Origin: Numida meleagris
Lineage: Eukaryota > Chordata > Aves > Galliformes > Numididae
DNA: 64,000 nucleotides
Reading direction: 5' to 3'
NCBI RefSeq assembly: GCF_002078875.1
Contig: NC_034411.1
Span: forward strand, 8,471,215-8,535,214
Part shown: positions 12,301 through 27,389 of the stretch, in pieces
Numbering within the stretch: position 1 is the stretch's first letter
Layout: every line of letters begins with the position of its first letter
The notes under the pieces: generated by a model
Databases searched by the model: none
Seen by the model: only the letters and a program-made list of their open reading frames with translations
What the model was told of the DNA's origin: nothing
Program-made: the position numbers and the translations under genes

Positions 12301-15300
12301 CTTGGGCGATGTGGCTTTATAATCAGGCGCTGGAACAAGGACTTCAGTTCAGCGCCAAGAACACAATAGAAGGCCCCTTCCTTTCCACGTGAGCAAGACG
12401 AATGCTTGATTTATGCAGGTCACCACAAGGCAAGCTAGGTTTCAGAGACCAGGCCGATGTTTTTCATGTAGCAATGCCAAAAGGCACTAAATTTAAACAC
12501 CACAAAGAAAAGAGGCACTGTTCCAGCTCTCCACCAGATCCTCTTCACTGCTGCTCTTCCTTCAGGAGGCACCTCGAGATGGCACAGCAGGAGAGCAGCC
12601 AAGCTCTGCAGGAAAACCCCTCTTGCCTTGCTATAAAGAAAGCAGAAAAGAGACAACAACTGCACACACATGGCGAGGACTGAGGAAAGCACTTATTCCT
12701 CCTCCCGGGCCTTGTGCACATGTGTACACCCAAGTGTCCTCGAGTGTATTCGCAATGAACAAGTAACCGCCGCATATTACCAAAAAATCATTTGCAAAAT
12801 GCTTTACCCTGAGCATTAAACTAATGATCTTCAACCGCAAGAGCAACGACAAAGTACAGCATGCATGACAGTAGGCAGAACGTCAAATGACAGAAATAGC
12901 ACTGCCTCCTTTATTGTTTTCCTTCAGCTTTTATTTAAAGCATCTTATTTAAAACTTTAGAGATAAGCAAAGAGACTTTTTTTTTTTCCAGGTCAGATAC
13001 AATGAACTCGTCCTGAAAGAATTTAACCTTACTTTCCAGTTGTCCTTCAGACACACTACAGAAAGCAAAGCTTGTGGCGCGCTGGGAAGGGCAGAGACAA
13101 AAAGCAAAGCTTGAAGCCGCTGCCAGCAGCGATCCCACCAGCGAGCTGTAATTCCCTCCTGTCCCGGTGCCAAACGCCAAGAATTTGCTTTGCTCACCCC
13201 GCGGGGCCGTGCTGCTCAGCTCTCCCCCATTACCTCACTGCCTTTTTCCATTGGGTTTGGGTTCTTTTTGGCTATGCAAATACACGCATAGCATGACAAC
13301 GCAGGTAATTTACTGTAACAAATATTTGCTGTTAAAATCTTGATTCAAAGCAAATTATTCCTTGCTTTAAGGCAAAGACGACTACTAAAGGTAAACAGAG
13401 ACATAACAGTCTCAGGCAAGAGAAATAAAGAGAAACAAAAACAAAATTAAAGAGCCTTAACTGTTTTCGCAGAAGCGTTCCCATCTTTGGTTGCAAGTTT
13501 AGAAAACTACTTGGAGACGCACAGCAATATTTTGTTGGCAAGTAGGGATTGGTTTTTGTGTGAAGATTTTGTTTCATTTAGAACATTAGAGGGACACGTT
13601 CTTCAGCCAGCTCTTTTTTTCCCCCCCACAATAAACAGAAAAGTATTTTTCCATCATTTGTGTGACTTAAAATGTGTAACTTTTATCACAAAATTGCACT
13701 CATCTTGAATTTCCATCTTGTTTTAAAAAGTCTCCAAGGAGACAAATGTAAAAGACACACCGATGGAAAGCAACAAGGCTCCTCCAGCACCGGGGCAATA
13801 ATAGGCAAACACCCCGCTTTTATTTAAGGATGATATTACAGGCACAGCTCCTACAGTGTCAGCGAGAGAATACAAAGAAACACCTCACTAAAAGCTCCTT
13901 TCAGAGCACAGCCTTTCTTTCAAGCCTCTTCCTACTGCTAGCAAACAGATTACATACACAGCGTGACCCACCGAGGAGCAGCAGGGAAATGCTGCCGCAG
14001 GAAACGCGAGCACTGGCGTGTCTGGGGGAGATGGGACGGGAGGGGAGGGGATAACCAGTGGCCATCTGCAAGGACATACAGGTATGTGTTAGCAGCACCA
14101 AGGAAGTGCTGTCTGTACCGTGCCTCAAGCTCCACAATATGGAGAAAGATGAACAAATCCCACCCTTCAGCTGAGGGAAACAAGTAAAAACCCAAGCATT
14201 TCCATTCAATTCACTGTGACTCACATTTTCAGACAACACTGCAAACCTTTGGCAGCAGGAAAGAGGCATGTGGTGTCGTGAGACCAGCCTGGGGAAGATC
14301 AAGCATCACACAAGAGAAGTGAGAATGAAAGTCCTCTTGAAAGCAAACACATCAGTGAAACGTTTTGGAAACTTCTGTTACAGCAACAGCTCTTTGCACA
14401 ACCGATATTGCCAGAATGCAGCTACGCCCTTAGCGAAACACAAGCCAGCCAGCAGTACCATGGACTTGCAGTTCATCAGCAGCACGCTCTGAGGCAGAGT
14501 GAGGACAGGCTTACAGACAGAGCTTTAACCAAAAACCTGACCCAGGCAGGTGCTGCGTGCTCTGGTGCAGGAGGGGTGGCTGGGAAGGGCTGCATACACC
14601 TCCATACTGCTCCACGTGAGGCTGTTCTGCCATGAACTTGGCAGAACTTGGTATCTGACACGCTCCATCCTTCACGTTGCACTTAGCACCATCATGTCAC
14701 TGAATGCAAGGCACAGCCCTTCCTCCCGTGGCCCTGGTGTGACACACGCCGTCAGCCCTGGAACAAGCTTGTGACCCCACACACTGCCATGAGGAACAGC
14801 GAAGGCACAGCACACTGTGTCTTTCACAATCAGCTCCATATATTTCTAGCAGCTGATTTTTTTTTCTTTATTTAGATCACTCTTAAGTTATAAGTCTAAT
14901 TATTGCCAATATGACTTCGCCTCCCTCTTTCAAGCTCCTCATAAAGCCATAACAAAACAGGGTCCTTTCTGTTGAAATTCAAAAGAATTACCTTCCTCAA
15001 ACCCATGGTGACATGCCTGTGACTTTCTTACTGAAGGAGTGAAAAAAAAAAACCAAACAAACCTATTTTGAATCTTAAATCCTGAGATTAGAAACAAGTA
15101 ATTTGCCTCCAAATCAGTAAAAGACCTCTTTTACTTTACATACTGAAAACTAGCCTTTGTTAGGCCAACATGACAAGCTATGTAAACACAGAAGACTCTG
15201 ATTTTCTGCATTTCAATGCTTATGTCCTTTGCATTATCCCAGGAGAAAGCTATCCCACTCAACTGAATTTTATTTGGTGGTTTCTCCCCCAGCTCCAGCC

Positions 15301-16448
15301 CCAGAGCCTCATACAAGTCGTCGTTCCCCTATGCCACCCCCAGGATTCACTGGGGAGTTCTGTGAGCAGATTTTGTCCAGAATCTGGCAGGAAACTCTCC
15401 CTGTGAAGCAAGGAAATGGCTTTCTGGGAAAGAAGCACAGAGGGGAAAGGGACTGAGCCCTCATTCAGCTGTGGTGCTGTTAGTAGGAAGTCCCTGCTGC
15501 CCACAGCAAAGTTTAAACCCAGTTCTGAATCAGTTCTGCTCTCATGGCTGCGGTCGTGGCCTTAAGATCCAAACACAACAGAGCTTACTGTGTTTTAGAA
15601 AATACTGCTTTGGTTTTCAGAACAAAACCATTAAGAATCGCTTCCCGAGCAACTAAGAAAATGGTGAAGATGGGACAATACTGTGCCACTTGGTATCTTT
15701 ACTTTCAAAGTAGAAGTAGAAAAGAGTTCCTTACCAGTGCACCCAGTTGAAACAAATCCCTAAAAGAAGGGCCCACTGGCATCTCAGTGAGCAATGCTTT
15801 CACTCAGGCAGATTCCTACACCTGTCACAAGTTGTTCTCCTTGAAGCTAAAGCAGTAAAAATATGACAAAAGATGTTGACAAGCAGTAAGCGAACCATTA
15901 AAGACGGATTTCTTATAAGGAAAGTAGTGCGGCATTGCACTGGGAATTATACATGTTTGTTGTTTAATCACCTTGGAATCAAAGCAGTGTAACAAATTAT
16001 TTGACAAGCGCATGCAGGTGGTGTGACAGTGTTTAAGATCACCATGGTACCTGACTGCAGTGCTGCCGCAGTGACAGCAACTCAGGAATCTGTAGGAGTT
16101 TCAGACAAGACAAGCTCTGAGGCTCGCTTTTAGATTCTGATTTCTTTGCCTGGAAGAAAATAAGTGCCCAAAGAAAAACATTCCTTCCTGCAAGACAAGA
16201 GACCCTGCAAACTGCAGAAGAAATATTGCTATTTCCTTTAGCGCTCCGAAAACCTCACGAAGACAACTGGCTTCAAAGTCCACGGGGACAAAACAGCTCT
16301 AGGGTGATGCAACTTACAAGCAATTTGCACTTTAAGAACTGAATGCACTTTCCCCTTCCCACCTTTAAAATACAACACTCCCTAGGTTTAAGCCACCTGC
16401 AACAAGAAAAAAAATGTGAAATACGCTAGAAGAGAAATAGAACCACTG
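9393..16448. other. Non-coding, nothing recognised
   Basis: Seven kilobases of intron-like sequence with a moderate GC rise around 11.9-12.7 kb. Only short open frames (133 codons at most, minus strand near 14.1 kb) without recognisable similarity. Confidence 0.5.
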
Positions 16449-16510
16449 GCAGATTGGGTTGAACTAGATGATAGTTATGGTTCCTTCCAACTCGAGCCAT
16501 TCTGTGGTTC
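16449..16510 (+). mobile_element. CR1 LINE 3' tail fragment
   Basis: About 60 bp: GATTGGGTTGAACTAGATGA then GGTTCCTTCCAACTCGAGCC and ATTCTGTGGTTC. This matches the CR1 3' terminus in plus orientation. Confidence 0.8.
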
Positions 16511-19500
16511 ACAAATACACCACACAACAGTATCTGCATAACAGGGCCGGCTGCTCACAAGCAGGACATACGGGACTGATCTCTCTATTCCACATCTGGA
16601 AAGAAGTAAAGGATTTCCATTTCCCTGCACACCTATAAGGAGACAAACAAAAACAGGTAGGAGCTGCCACAGCAGATCTCTCTGCAAAATGCACTTTCCA
16701 TAAAGAACTAGCAAATGGTTAAATGCCACACCGCCATCTCCATGCTTAGCGCAGCAACAGCCATCCCTATCCCAGTCCTGTGCTGGGACCTACGCACCGC
16801 ATGGAGCCAGTAATTGCATATGTGACATTTTTGATATGAAACAAAAATAAATCAATGGGAACGCAGCTAATCACATGAGTAAAACAGACCTCTGCCCTTC
16901 TTTCTAATGGCTTGGATTTCCATTGAAATAACTTGATTTCTAGTCCTGCAGGAAGCTCCCTGGCTATCACTGGAGCATTCTCCGCCCTGGAAAATTTCCT
17001 GGGCGCCAGCAGCTGCTAACCAGCTCTGAGCACACCTACGTGCAGCGAGCTACTGCCTGTGTGCCAAGCTGGCAGGGGCACAGCCTCCAAAAGGGACCAG
17101 CTACTGAGTGTTTAAATGCGGGTTTCCAAAATGATGAAAGCCCGAGCGCCAGCAGGCATATGTGTTTGTGAGCAGGGGAGTTACAGGAGTAGCCAGCAGA
17201 CTGTGAGGATGTGTTCTCAATGCAGAGTGAAAAATTCAGAGATGAGAAAGTAGGAGAGGAGAACTGAAGAGCAGGAAAAGCCAGGACGGCCTGCTACAGC
17301 CAGATCTTCATGCAAATAAATAACTGCACATGAAACAAAACTTACACAGAATTAATCAGCTTTGCAAAGTGTAACATTTTCCTCCCATGAGCATGCATAT
17401 CTAACTATACAGCGCATCGCCCACCGTGCACAACGTTTTAGTGATGTCACATACCCATCGTTGTAGAAGACACACCTTTTCTGTTCAGGTTTTTACACTA
17501 TCACTTTAATATTCGAATACACATCCTCCCTGGAAACACGTGACAAGTCCTGCATATCCAGAAGGATCAACTAGATACACAGAGCACTTCGCTTTGATCC
17601 AGAAAGGCCAAATCTTTTCCTCACAGCTTTCTACCTGCCAAGTCTAAAGACAATACAGCAAGCTTGAGACATAAAGATCCATTTGAACAGGGGAGAAAGA
17701 AACGACAGACAAAATGCGTCCTCGGGATATTAAGCAAAACAGACTTGAACATGAGTGGTTTCGGCACAAAAAATGATGTTCCATCTGCTCTGCTGACCCA
17801 ACCTTCATCTCTCTCAAAAATACCATCAAGTGTCAACAGGATGCTGGGCAGGCGCTTGGCATTAACAATGCTTGTACTGTGAATTATGTTTACCACTGGG
17901 GAAAGGGGAAAAAAATAAATCTATTTCAGCCTGCAATATACAGAGCTAGTCTTCTCTAAATAAATGGACCCATTTGTTCATACATGTTGATCTTCAATCC
18001 TCAGAACTTATCTTCAAATAAGTCCTTTTACTAGAGAGCAGAAGGCAAAAGAGGAAGACTTTTGTACAGGCTGCAAACAGATGACAGATGAAGTCTGGAA
18101 GGGAAATAAAATAAAAAGTAAAAAGATTGTGACCCTCACACAAAGGCTGAGACGCACAAAGACTGCATCCAAGGCATGCACCAGCAGTGCTCTTGGTATG
18201 TCTATCCAGCCTTCTGCTGGCATCCTGTTTAAGCTGAGATTGCCACATGATCCACTAGTCCAAAGGGGGAAAAACACCAGAAGGAAAAAAAACTGTCTCC
18301 TCACAGGCTTTACAGCCACATGGATCCCTAGCATGCAAAGTCATCTGTACAGTCTGATGTATGATTTTAATTGAGTGTTTTGCATCCTTCATGGCAACTG
18401 CAGTGCGCTTACAATGCAAACACGCAATGCTGCGCTCTGCCCACCCCCAGCACTGCTGCTAGTGAAACCTCCAGGGTAACAAGCCTGGGTTTTGTTTGTA
18501 CTGATCCCAAGGACAAAGCTGATTCTCACTTTAAGCATCATTATGTACAAAATTAAACAGCTCAAATGCACAAACCTACCTGATAAGGCTTATTAATAGA
18601 ATACACTGGAGCATTCAGTGCCAAGTAGTTCCTATAGGCTAAGTGCTTTATAGAGTGCTTCCAGTCTGGCTTTGCAAAGTGGTAGAATGCTCATTTTATC
18701 TAAGAAAAGAGTGGCAGCACCTGCCCAGGGTGGACTTCTGGTGCAGCTGGGCAGCCTCAGGTTTCAAAAAGCACCATTGTATTGCAGGTATCCTACTGCA
18801 CCAATGTAATTGCTTTTCTCCATGGTTACCTACTTACTTAAACCATAGATTCACTTCACTGTCCAGACAACATCCAGTACAATTAAGATTACATTTCACT
18901 ATGTATGAAGCATTATCGGTTAGCACTTCCAAATTTGGAAAGAAAGATGCTAGGAGGATGAGGCCGTATATTACACTCACAGGGAGCACAAGTATCCAGT
19001 ATCTAGGCAAACCACTTGAGATAAAAGCGCCATTTCACTTGCACTGCAACAACAGGGAAAGAAGAGAGAGGCACTAAAAGCCCTTTCGCAGGTTCTGGAC
19101 AGGGAGGCATTGATGTTTTGCTCGGCTCTACCTCCAACTCAGATTTTCTTTGGCTGAAAGAATCCCATGAATATTTTCTCCGATGGCTCATGAATATCTT
19201 AAGTGTTCTGCCGTTATTTGCATGTAACCATTAGGTAAACTTATTTGCTCATGGGTTCTTGCATACATAGGGGCAGTCAGAGCCAGGACTTCCTGCACAC
19301 CATCTTAAACGCTTAATATGAGTCAACTCTATTAAAGAACATGAGCTCTACAAAACAAAATTCTCAAAACACAGAAAACACTGGAATTACAGTTGCCAGG
19401 CAACCTTAAACAACATTATGCCCTTTGGCACGTGCACTGCACTGTGACTATCAGATCCCATTAATCCACGGTGTTTGGCGTGCCAGAAATGAAACAGGCC

Positions 19501-22500
19501 TGCGTACTGTGGCTGTGCTCTGCCCAGATCACTGATTGCAGAAGCTGGAAATCGTGGGGCAATGCAGATGGGGAGCTGCAGGAAGAGAAAACAAGACTTC
19601 ACGGTTAAAACAGCTGAGCAATACCAGAACCGGGCTGTGCCCTGACAGGAAAGCCTGCAGAGCAGCATCACACCAGCAGCACTGTCACAGCTGCAGGTGG
19701 GCCATCAGAAACATACTCCAGCCACACCACCACGGCTGGGAGCTCAGTTTGAGTGTTTTCCAAACTGAGTGCCAAAATTAGTGGAAATCCTTGTAGCTGC
19801 GTCTTCTGTCCTCAGACTGCACCTCTGAAATAGGAATTGCAATACCATCATAACCGATATGTATTTATGAGATTTTTATGATAGTTAGATGGCTTGCTCG
19901 GGAGCCTCTGCAGTAATAAACATTATTAAAATAAAACATGAAGAAATCAATAATTTTGTATTCACGGTACACTGAAAAAGAATGTTCAATAAATAAGAGG
20001 GAACGCATGAAGACAACAAGCTACTTAACAGCACCCTTTCAACAAGCTCTAATTATTCTGGGCAGTGAATGAAACGGTGACAGTGTGGGAGTGAAAACAA
20101 ACACACAACCGCAGCCAAGCAAACAGCGTCGTGGGAGCGTGCAGAGGAACTGCATTCAAGCTGGGCATGCCAGATGGGGAAAATGGTGAGAAGGCAAGGG
20201 AACAGCCCTACTGACAGCTCCTCGGCTGAATAAGAAAGCCCTGTCCTGCAGTGGGTAGGGGAGGGAGAGCTGCTGGACAGTGCATCCCCTTGGGATTTGC
20301 AGGTGTAAGTGCTTGCAATGCTCAGCCCGCCATCCCAGGGCACTGCAAGGGTACGGGTCAGCATCTCTCCTGAGATTGCTGATGTGAGTGGCAGGGAGTA
20401 CACAAGAAGGGGCTGAAAAGCCAAGGTTGTATCACAGTCCTGGAGTACAGCACCATACTCCTGCTCTCCGCGTGATCTGAGCTGCGGCCCCTTGCATAGC
20501 AAGCTGCCACTGCAGAGAAATTAGCTCACCTTTAGCTGCAGAAGTGCTCTTCCAATATGCAGTGACTAAGAAAAGCAGCGTCTAAAGCTTTCTCTTCCAC
20601 CCCCTAGAGACAGAAGCTCAAGGTCTTTGAAACAGATCTGTTTGTCCACTGCGGCCCAAACCCTTGTCCTTAGCTGGGGGCACTGCCTGCTGCTTGCTCT
20701 TCTCTGACACCCACCAAGCTCAACTCAAGGTGTTTGCAGAGCAAAGTGCTATGACACAAAGCAGCTAGGTCACACACAATATTCAGACAATTACAGTATT
20801 TCAGCACACCTGGATTACTGCTTATCAGCACCGTAACTGTCGCACGGTGTTAGCATGCTTAAACTTCTAAGTACCTCTGCTCTGAAACTCCGTGTTTGTT
20901 TAGTATGGCTTAAGAAAAACACTCATCTATTCGAAGAGGTTTTCTTTATCCTTTCATTTATATCTCGCATTAATTTTACTCCTAGAGTTGCAAGTTAAAC
21001 CAAACCCAGGTTGCTGCCACCCAGCAGACAGAGGTTAACGACGTTAACTCGAGTACTTCCCCCAGGGTTAAGTGGGAGCTGCCCCTCTCTTCAGCTCCTG
21101 CTTCCTAGAAAGAAGGCTGGGAAACCAGCCTGTCCCTCTGGACCAAGATGAACTAAGCTACCGGGTTCTACCCACAGTATTCATCTGAGAAGGGTGGCTG
21201 TTAACCACCACTAATCATTATCCAGTTCAAAGGGTAGGATTTATCTCACCAAATGTCAGGCCCTACAGCTAAGCCAGTAATATTTGCTTTCTTCTGGAGT
21301 CCATGAAGACACATGCTCTTTGTTGGAGGGAGTGGATCAACGCAGAAAGCTGAACTGACCCAAATTCACCTGTACATTTAAGCACACATGGAAGTCTACT
21401 GGATTCAATCAGCATCCTCTGGTACTGCGGAAAGAGGCAGTAAGAGAAGACACTGTTGCACCAGTTCCTGCATCACCAGTAAGACAAGAGCTCTTTTTCA
21501 AGTCCTCACAGCAGTGGGTAGCACAAAAGCCAATTCTGTCAAGCATCATGTTTGTTCTTATTGGATAACAAAGATATTTGAAGGCAGAAACAGGTTCCAG
21601 CCTAATTAAGTTGGATTGGACTTCAGCTTTTTCCCAGGCAGTCATACTTTACAGCAGTCTCTAAGCATCATGGTGATATTTATTGGAAATGGAAGTGCTC
21701 CATTTCCATAAAAGCAGGCAGCTTAAAATTAGCTGCTGATAATTCAAAATGACTGCTCAGAGCAGAAATGTAATTTCCTGAAAGAGGTTATTGGTTTGAG
21801 CATGATGCGCTGCTCTCACGCTGTCACGCCTCATTACTTCAGACCAGGTAAGTTGGGCTGGTGTAACTTGACCATTAGAGACCTTCCCCAGTGCTGACTT
21901 CTTTTAATATGCTGCCTTCCAGGCTGAACTCTTAAAAAAAAAAAAAAAAAAGCTATTATCAAACTAATTTTTCTCAAGTCCTGTGGCATACTTAACGATT
22001 AAATTGAACATTTTTTTTTCTTAATAATAGCACTTAAAGCATAGCTCCACTTTTGAGAGTGATTCAATAGAAATGAAATCAATTGACTGGAAGTTTACTG
22101 CCTGTAAGCATTCAAGTATCACCTCACAGGCTTAAAGAAATGGTTATTTTAGCAGTCCTGCATACTCAATGAAGGTTCAGAAGCTGTCAGAGAATTTATT
22201 CTGATTTCAGTAGTAATATGCCAGTACCTCACTTGGTTAGTGCAAGCTACTGGGAGGGAACATCACTGATCTGCACTGGTGAAGCTCTGCCATACCTAAG
22301 CAGAAGGAAAATTTGTTCTTTCCATCCCATATCTGCCTACCAAGCTCCACCTAACATTGTCTGGCAACCAATTACAACGTCATAAACTTCACTAACTTTC
22401 CCCAGTGCCATTTATTGCAATTAAATAGTTAGAAATGTGACCAGGCACACAAGGAGGAGCAGAATTCAGTTCAGAGGCTCTCTGGCTGGGCAGGGTGAGG

Positions 22501-25500
22501 GCAAACTGCACTTCTGTCACTAAAACGAGGTGACTGAAATCCTGAAAAAGTTACATCATTTGTAGGGACTATACTTCAAGCATTTATTAAACCAAATTAA
22601 GCAAATGCAATTTAAATTACGCTCCTTGTCTTATTAACATATTAATGAATATACATCCATGAGTTGAACTAAAAATACATCACAGATTTGCATGTTAGAT
22701 TATCTCTGTAGAGTTTTGCAACCAACAGTTTGAAAGAAGGGCAAGAAAAGAAGTTGTCAGTATCTATGCAAAATCATAGCTTAGGGAGCTTTCTTATATC
22801 AACAGCTTGCTTTGTATCTTTTCTAAGTTAAAATCAGAATCTCCTTCTAACTGAAGAGGACTTGGTCTTGGAGCGATGCTCCAAGTAGTCATTCTCTAAA
22901 CTTGTAAAGCAGTCAGCAGGACAATGTTTTAACCAAAAGCACCCTGAGGATCTCCTCCTGTTTTCTTTCAGAGAAAAGCAGGCAAAGTGGTGCTTTAACA
23001 CACTGCTCCTGTGGTATTTTCAAAGCAAGCAAAAAAAAGAGGCATGCAAGGAAACAGGGAATGCCATTTTGATGATGAAATCTTTGACAGTGATCAACTT
23101 GTAACCAGCAAATGAAATAATTTGTTAAAGCTGCGACTAAGCCAAGACCCACAGGGCTGGCTCAGCTCTGCTCCTTGCTGCTTCTGTACTTTCTGTATCA
23201 GTCCATGCAGCTTGGCCAAACCAGGGGCTCAGCTCGCCATATCGCCCACCTAACAACTGGAGAATAGGGCAAGCACTTCAGTCCTATTTAGTATTAAGGA
23301 CTTTTGCGAATGTAACGAAGAAATACTCTAGAAACAAAATAAATGAACGCTGCTGCCTGAAATACCAAGATTCCTCTCTTACTGCAATTTTAAATTATTT
23401 CCAAACAAGATTCCTGTCCCACACTTCTTCTGTTAGATACCTGCACATTTTAAGAAAGGCTGTCACTACCAAGAGGCTATACCCATGTGCTCAGAGGAAG
23501 TTGTTTTACTTCTCACATTGAAGGGAGTGCTAGCAAGTATTTTAAATGGGTGATCCTTTGAACATACAAGACTGTAAGACCATTTTTCAATGGCATAGCA
23601 GAGTTATCAGTTTCTTTAGCCCAGTTTTGCTTTTATTTTCATCTCTCAGCAAATTGATCCAGACTAAAGGTAATCTGGGAGGAAAAAAAAAAAAAATCAA
23701 AGGATGGGGTGAGTAAGCAAAAAACTTACTTCGAGATAGACTCACTCAACCATTTCACTTTCAACTCTGCAAATGCATAACAAGCGGATAGCACTACAGT
23801 GAGAACAGGTCACAGATGTCAGGAGAACTAAGTCCATAATGCTGCAAGAAAAAAAACCATCTAACCTGCAGCTTTCATTTGAGATTCATATATGATTTCC
23901 AGTGCAGTTCTGTTCACTGGCTTCCTCTTGATCAGTGTCAGCAAGGTGAAGCAGACCTGTGTACTAAGGTGCACCTGTAAAACGAATCCATGTGACATAC
24001 ACATACAAATGAGATAAGTCTGCCTACAATGTAGGTGAAATGTTTGAGCTTATTCAGTGCAGACTCCCACCTGTCATCTACTGAAAACTTAACCTGTACA
24101 ACATAGAAGTCAGTGTCTGCAAAAAGAGCCTTGCTTCCTACGGTTTTAATTCACTCCCTTGGAAAGGGGCATAAGCTTCTGCATTTATTTATTTTTTTGG
24201 CCAGCAATCAGAAGCGCATAAGTCGTACTGCCACTATGAGGAACTGATAGCAGTACCAACATCTGCAGAAGGAATGAGTTTGCTTTTATATATACACTGC
24301 GCTTCTTTTCCAAGAATTTCTTACTTGATTGCTTCTCTGTACAGGGAGCTCTTAATGCCTTAGCATCAATGCTTGGGTACTTGTTGGTATACAAGCCTGT
24401 CCTTGGCAATCAAGTCCAGCGGCTGCAACTCAAATCCTCCAGCTAGCAACTTGGTAATGAGAATGCTAACTGGAAGGAAAAAAATGTTTTTTTCCTCCAG
24501 CTTTAACTGGGACAAGACAGATGATTCTAGAAGGACAGAAAGCCACAGCTTGCTAGAAATCAGAAGATAAATATCTCCTTGATAAAAAGATTACGCTGAG
24601 AAGTGCCTACAAATCACATACTCCTGCTGCCCATGCCTTATGCTGCCCAATTTATTAATAGAAGTCTCTCACCACATGGGAACTCAGTTTGTGAACAAAG
24701 GTGAAAAAAGATAAGCTGCCGGCAAATAACACACAAGCTGCTCAGAAGGAATGTCACAGGTTAACTCTTCCCTCAAAAACTAAAAGATGCAGAGAAGTTA
24801 AGCAAGTTAAATTGGACAGTTTGCAGCAATTTTGCTTTGCTATTGCACAGTTTGGTTTTTTGGACCAATTCTCACACAGCCAAAGCTTTTTAAAGAGCAC
24901 ATAGGTATGTATAAATGTGTGTGCATGTAAAACAGAATAAAAAGAACTGAAAGGGTTAAGCAGCAAAGAAGGGTGTGAATTACAAGTATTTCACACCAAC
25001 TATGTGCCAGCTTTCCAATTTTCTATCTTCTGATATTTTCTTCTGCAACAGCTCTTCCTAATTAAAATAAACTAATAAGAACCTGTTCTTATTTACAGCT
25101 CTGCATGCAAATATTTAGGGATCTCAGGAGAGATCACGACAAACCTGGAAGGATCTCCAAAGAGCTTTTCAGTGGCAATGTGGCACACTGTCAAGAGTGG
25201 GAGGGCTGGCCAACTGGCAAAACAACAATTCTAAATGTGCTTGGCCAGGCGACGCCTGTAAAAACAAGACACTATGTCAGCCAGTGCACTGGGCACTTGC
25301 ATTCATTACAGCTCCCTTTTTTGCTGGGTTTTCTAAGAACAAATTACTTGCTGCTGTTGACATCCAAGTGCACTGAAGAGTGCAGATGGCCAGCAACACC
25401 AAAGCCAAGGCTAACACACAAAGAAGCCAGCTGCTTTGCTGTATGAATGCCACCGAGCAAAGAAATTCTAACCCCTCCTCCTCTTTTTGTTTTGAGGATC

Positions 25501-27389
25501 AAGAAAAACCTTTGACTTTTATTAAAAACAGGCTAGCAGAGATTACAAATTTTGGTCCTTCAACCATGTTTCTCTCCACAGCACAGAACACATTCACACC
25601 AAAGACTGTGTGCTGCTTGTTTCACAAAAAGTGGACAGCTCCAAACCTAACAACTACCTCCACGTTGTCCCCTCGGCGGTCTTTGAGCAGAAAATGCTCT
25701 CTGGGCCCATAGCAGGTGGCAACACAACAGCTGATGGACATTGTGTTTGCACAGTAAAGCTGCTCAACTTCTACAAATCTTCAAGAAGCTTCCACTACAT
25801 ACATTACAAGTCCATCCTTCTAAGTTTTATTTGAAGTTTGGTCTCCACTAAAGCCTTGTTCAGCTGAAACAAGGCTGAATCTTTAGCTGGCTGCTAAACA
25901 TATGACATCCAGAATTGCTCTTCACCCTGCAGCAGGGCCCCAGGCCAGGCAGAAGCTCCGAGTGGCCGCGTTGGTCATACAGCCACATGGTAGCAGCCTG
26001 CATACAGCACTTTGTGCTTTCATTTGTGCATCTGCAATCAGTCTTCTATACAGCTTTGTCAGCCTGCTGAAACGGAACTCCACATCTCTCGACCTACAAG
26101 TTGAAGCAGTCAGACTGAACCAGAGAATCTGGTACAAAAGCAACAGAAATACTCACTGGTTCAAACTTCCACATAAGGTTAGTGAGTAGAAAGGGAACAA
26201 AAATTCATGCAGTGACTGGATTAAACCAAGAGCAGTAAAACTCTGTTCCACCCCAGAGACTGCAGGCTGAATGCAGGGGCCAGCTGTAGCAGGGAACCTG
26301 ACTGCATGTCTGACTGCAGGGACTTTATCCAACTTCACAGGTGACCTCAATACAGTTTCGAGAAAGTAAAGAATTTCAAGACTCCAGGACTGAACTGGAA
26401 GGTATGTAGCGGAAGCTTCTTGGAGATTAGCAGAAGTTGAAATATGTAAAAGGTGTACTAGAAACACCACAATTTCTCATGCTAATACCAAGCCCGGGCC
26501 ATGCTTAGCCTGTGTGATTGATTCCCGGCTTACTAAAGAGCAGCTGGACAGTTATTTAACTAATATCTCAGTCTAAAGCTCTTATCTCTGTAACATATTA
26601 CAATGAAAAATCCCAACAGCCACAAATAAAGTTCTGTTCTCGTTCATCAAATTTTACTTGCTTTTAGGAGGAGGTGACAGAAATTGAATTGATGAAGCAA
26701 TGGACTACAGAGAGTACCATGCAGAGGATTAAAGAAATAATCAAGTTAAGTAAGCCAACTGTGCTCCAGTTTCTCCTGCACCGAGTGACCCATTGCCCTT
26801 TATGGTTTTTATTTGCTTTTCTCTGTACCGCGTTATGTAACTGTTCCCTCCAGCTCATGAATTTCCAAGGTGAACAAAAGCTCAAGTGATTACATTCGTC
26901 CTGGTGGCAAAAGGTGATTTTTTCATTTACCAGGTTTTGTATTTTTAATCACATAAAAATACTGAACCTGTTACGGTTAAGTCTATTGATTCAGTCTCTG
27001 TGTTTCCCACTCCTGGCAGGAACAAAAGTTCCAATAACATTTATAACTACAAAGATTAAAACAGACAAAGGCTGGAAAGAAGAAATGGTTTGGTGGTTGC
27101 TCTTCCTTCCCCCTTGCAGGCCAAAATGCCCTTATTCTGCAGTGATGGAGCCTAGAGCTGCTTTTTATCTCAAGAAGCATCTCTTCACCCACACTGCTGA
27201 CCTACAAAAGGAGAGCTGTCTTAGCAGAATATATCCTACTCTAAAAGGACAGTTAGTCCACTGTCTGAAGTTATTTTCAGCAACAGTTACTTACAAAAAC
27301 GTGCCAGCAGATCCTCAGTGGTATTCAACCAGTAATCCTGGAATGGTAATGGGATTTATAGAAGATTTATTGGTTCAGGAGGTGATAAC
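16511..27389. other. Non-coding, nothing recognised except simple repeats
   Basis: Nearly 11 kb without a recognisable gene or CR1. Long open frames (144, 149 and 167 codons) lack homology cues or splice structure. Homopolymer tracts occur near 21934 and 23683, and a small hairpin at 21684-21708. Confidence 0.5.
21934..21951. repeat. Poly(A) tract, 18 nt
   Basis: Uninterrupted A run with no clear element attached upstream. Confidence 0.9.

Noticed and set aside
18643..19077. 144-codon open frame, plus strand
   Set aside because: No motif or family resemblance; probably chance.
20053..20502. 149-codon open frame, minus strand
   Set aside because: No homology cue, no splice signals and ordinary intronic composition.
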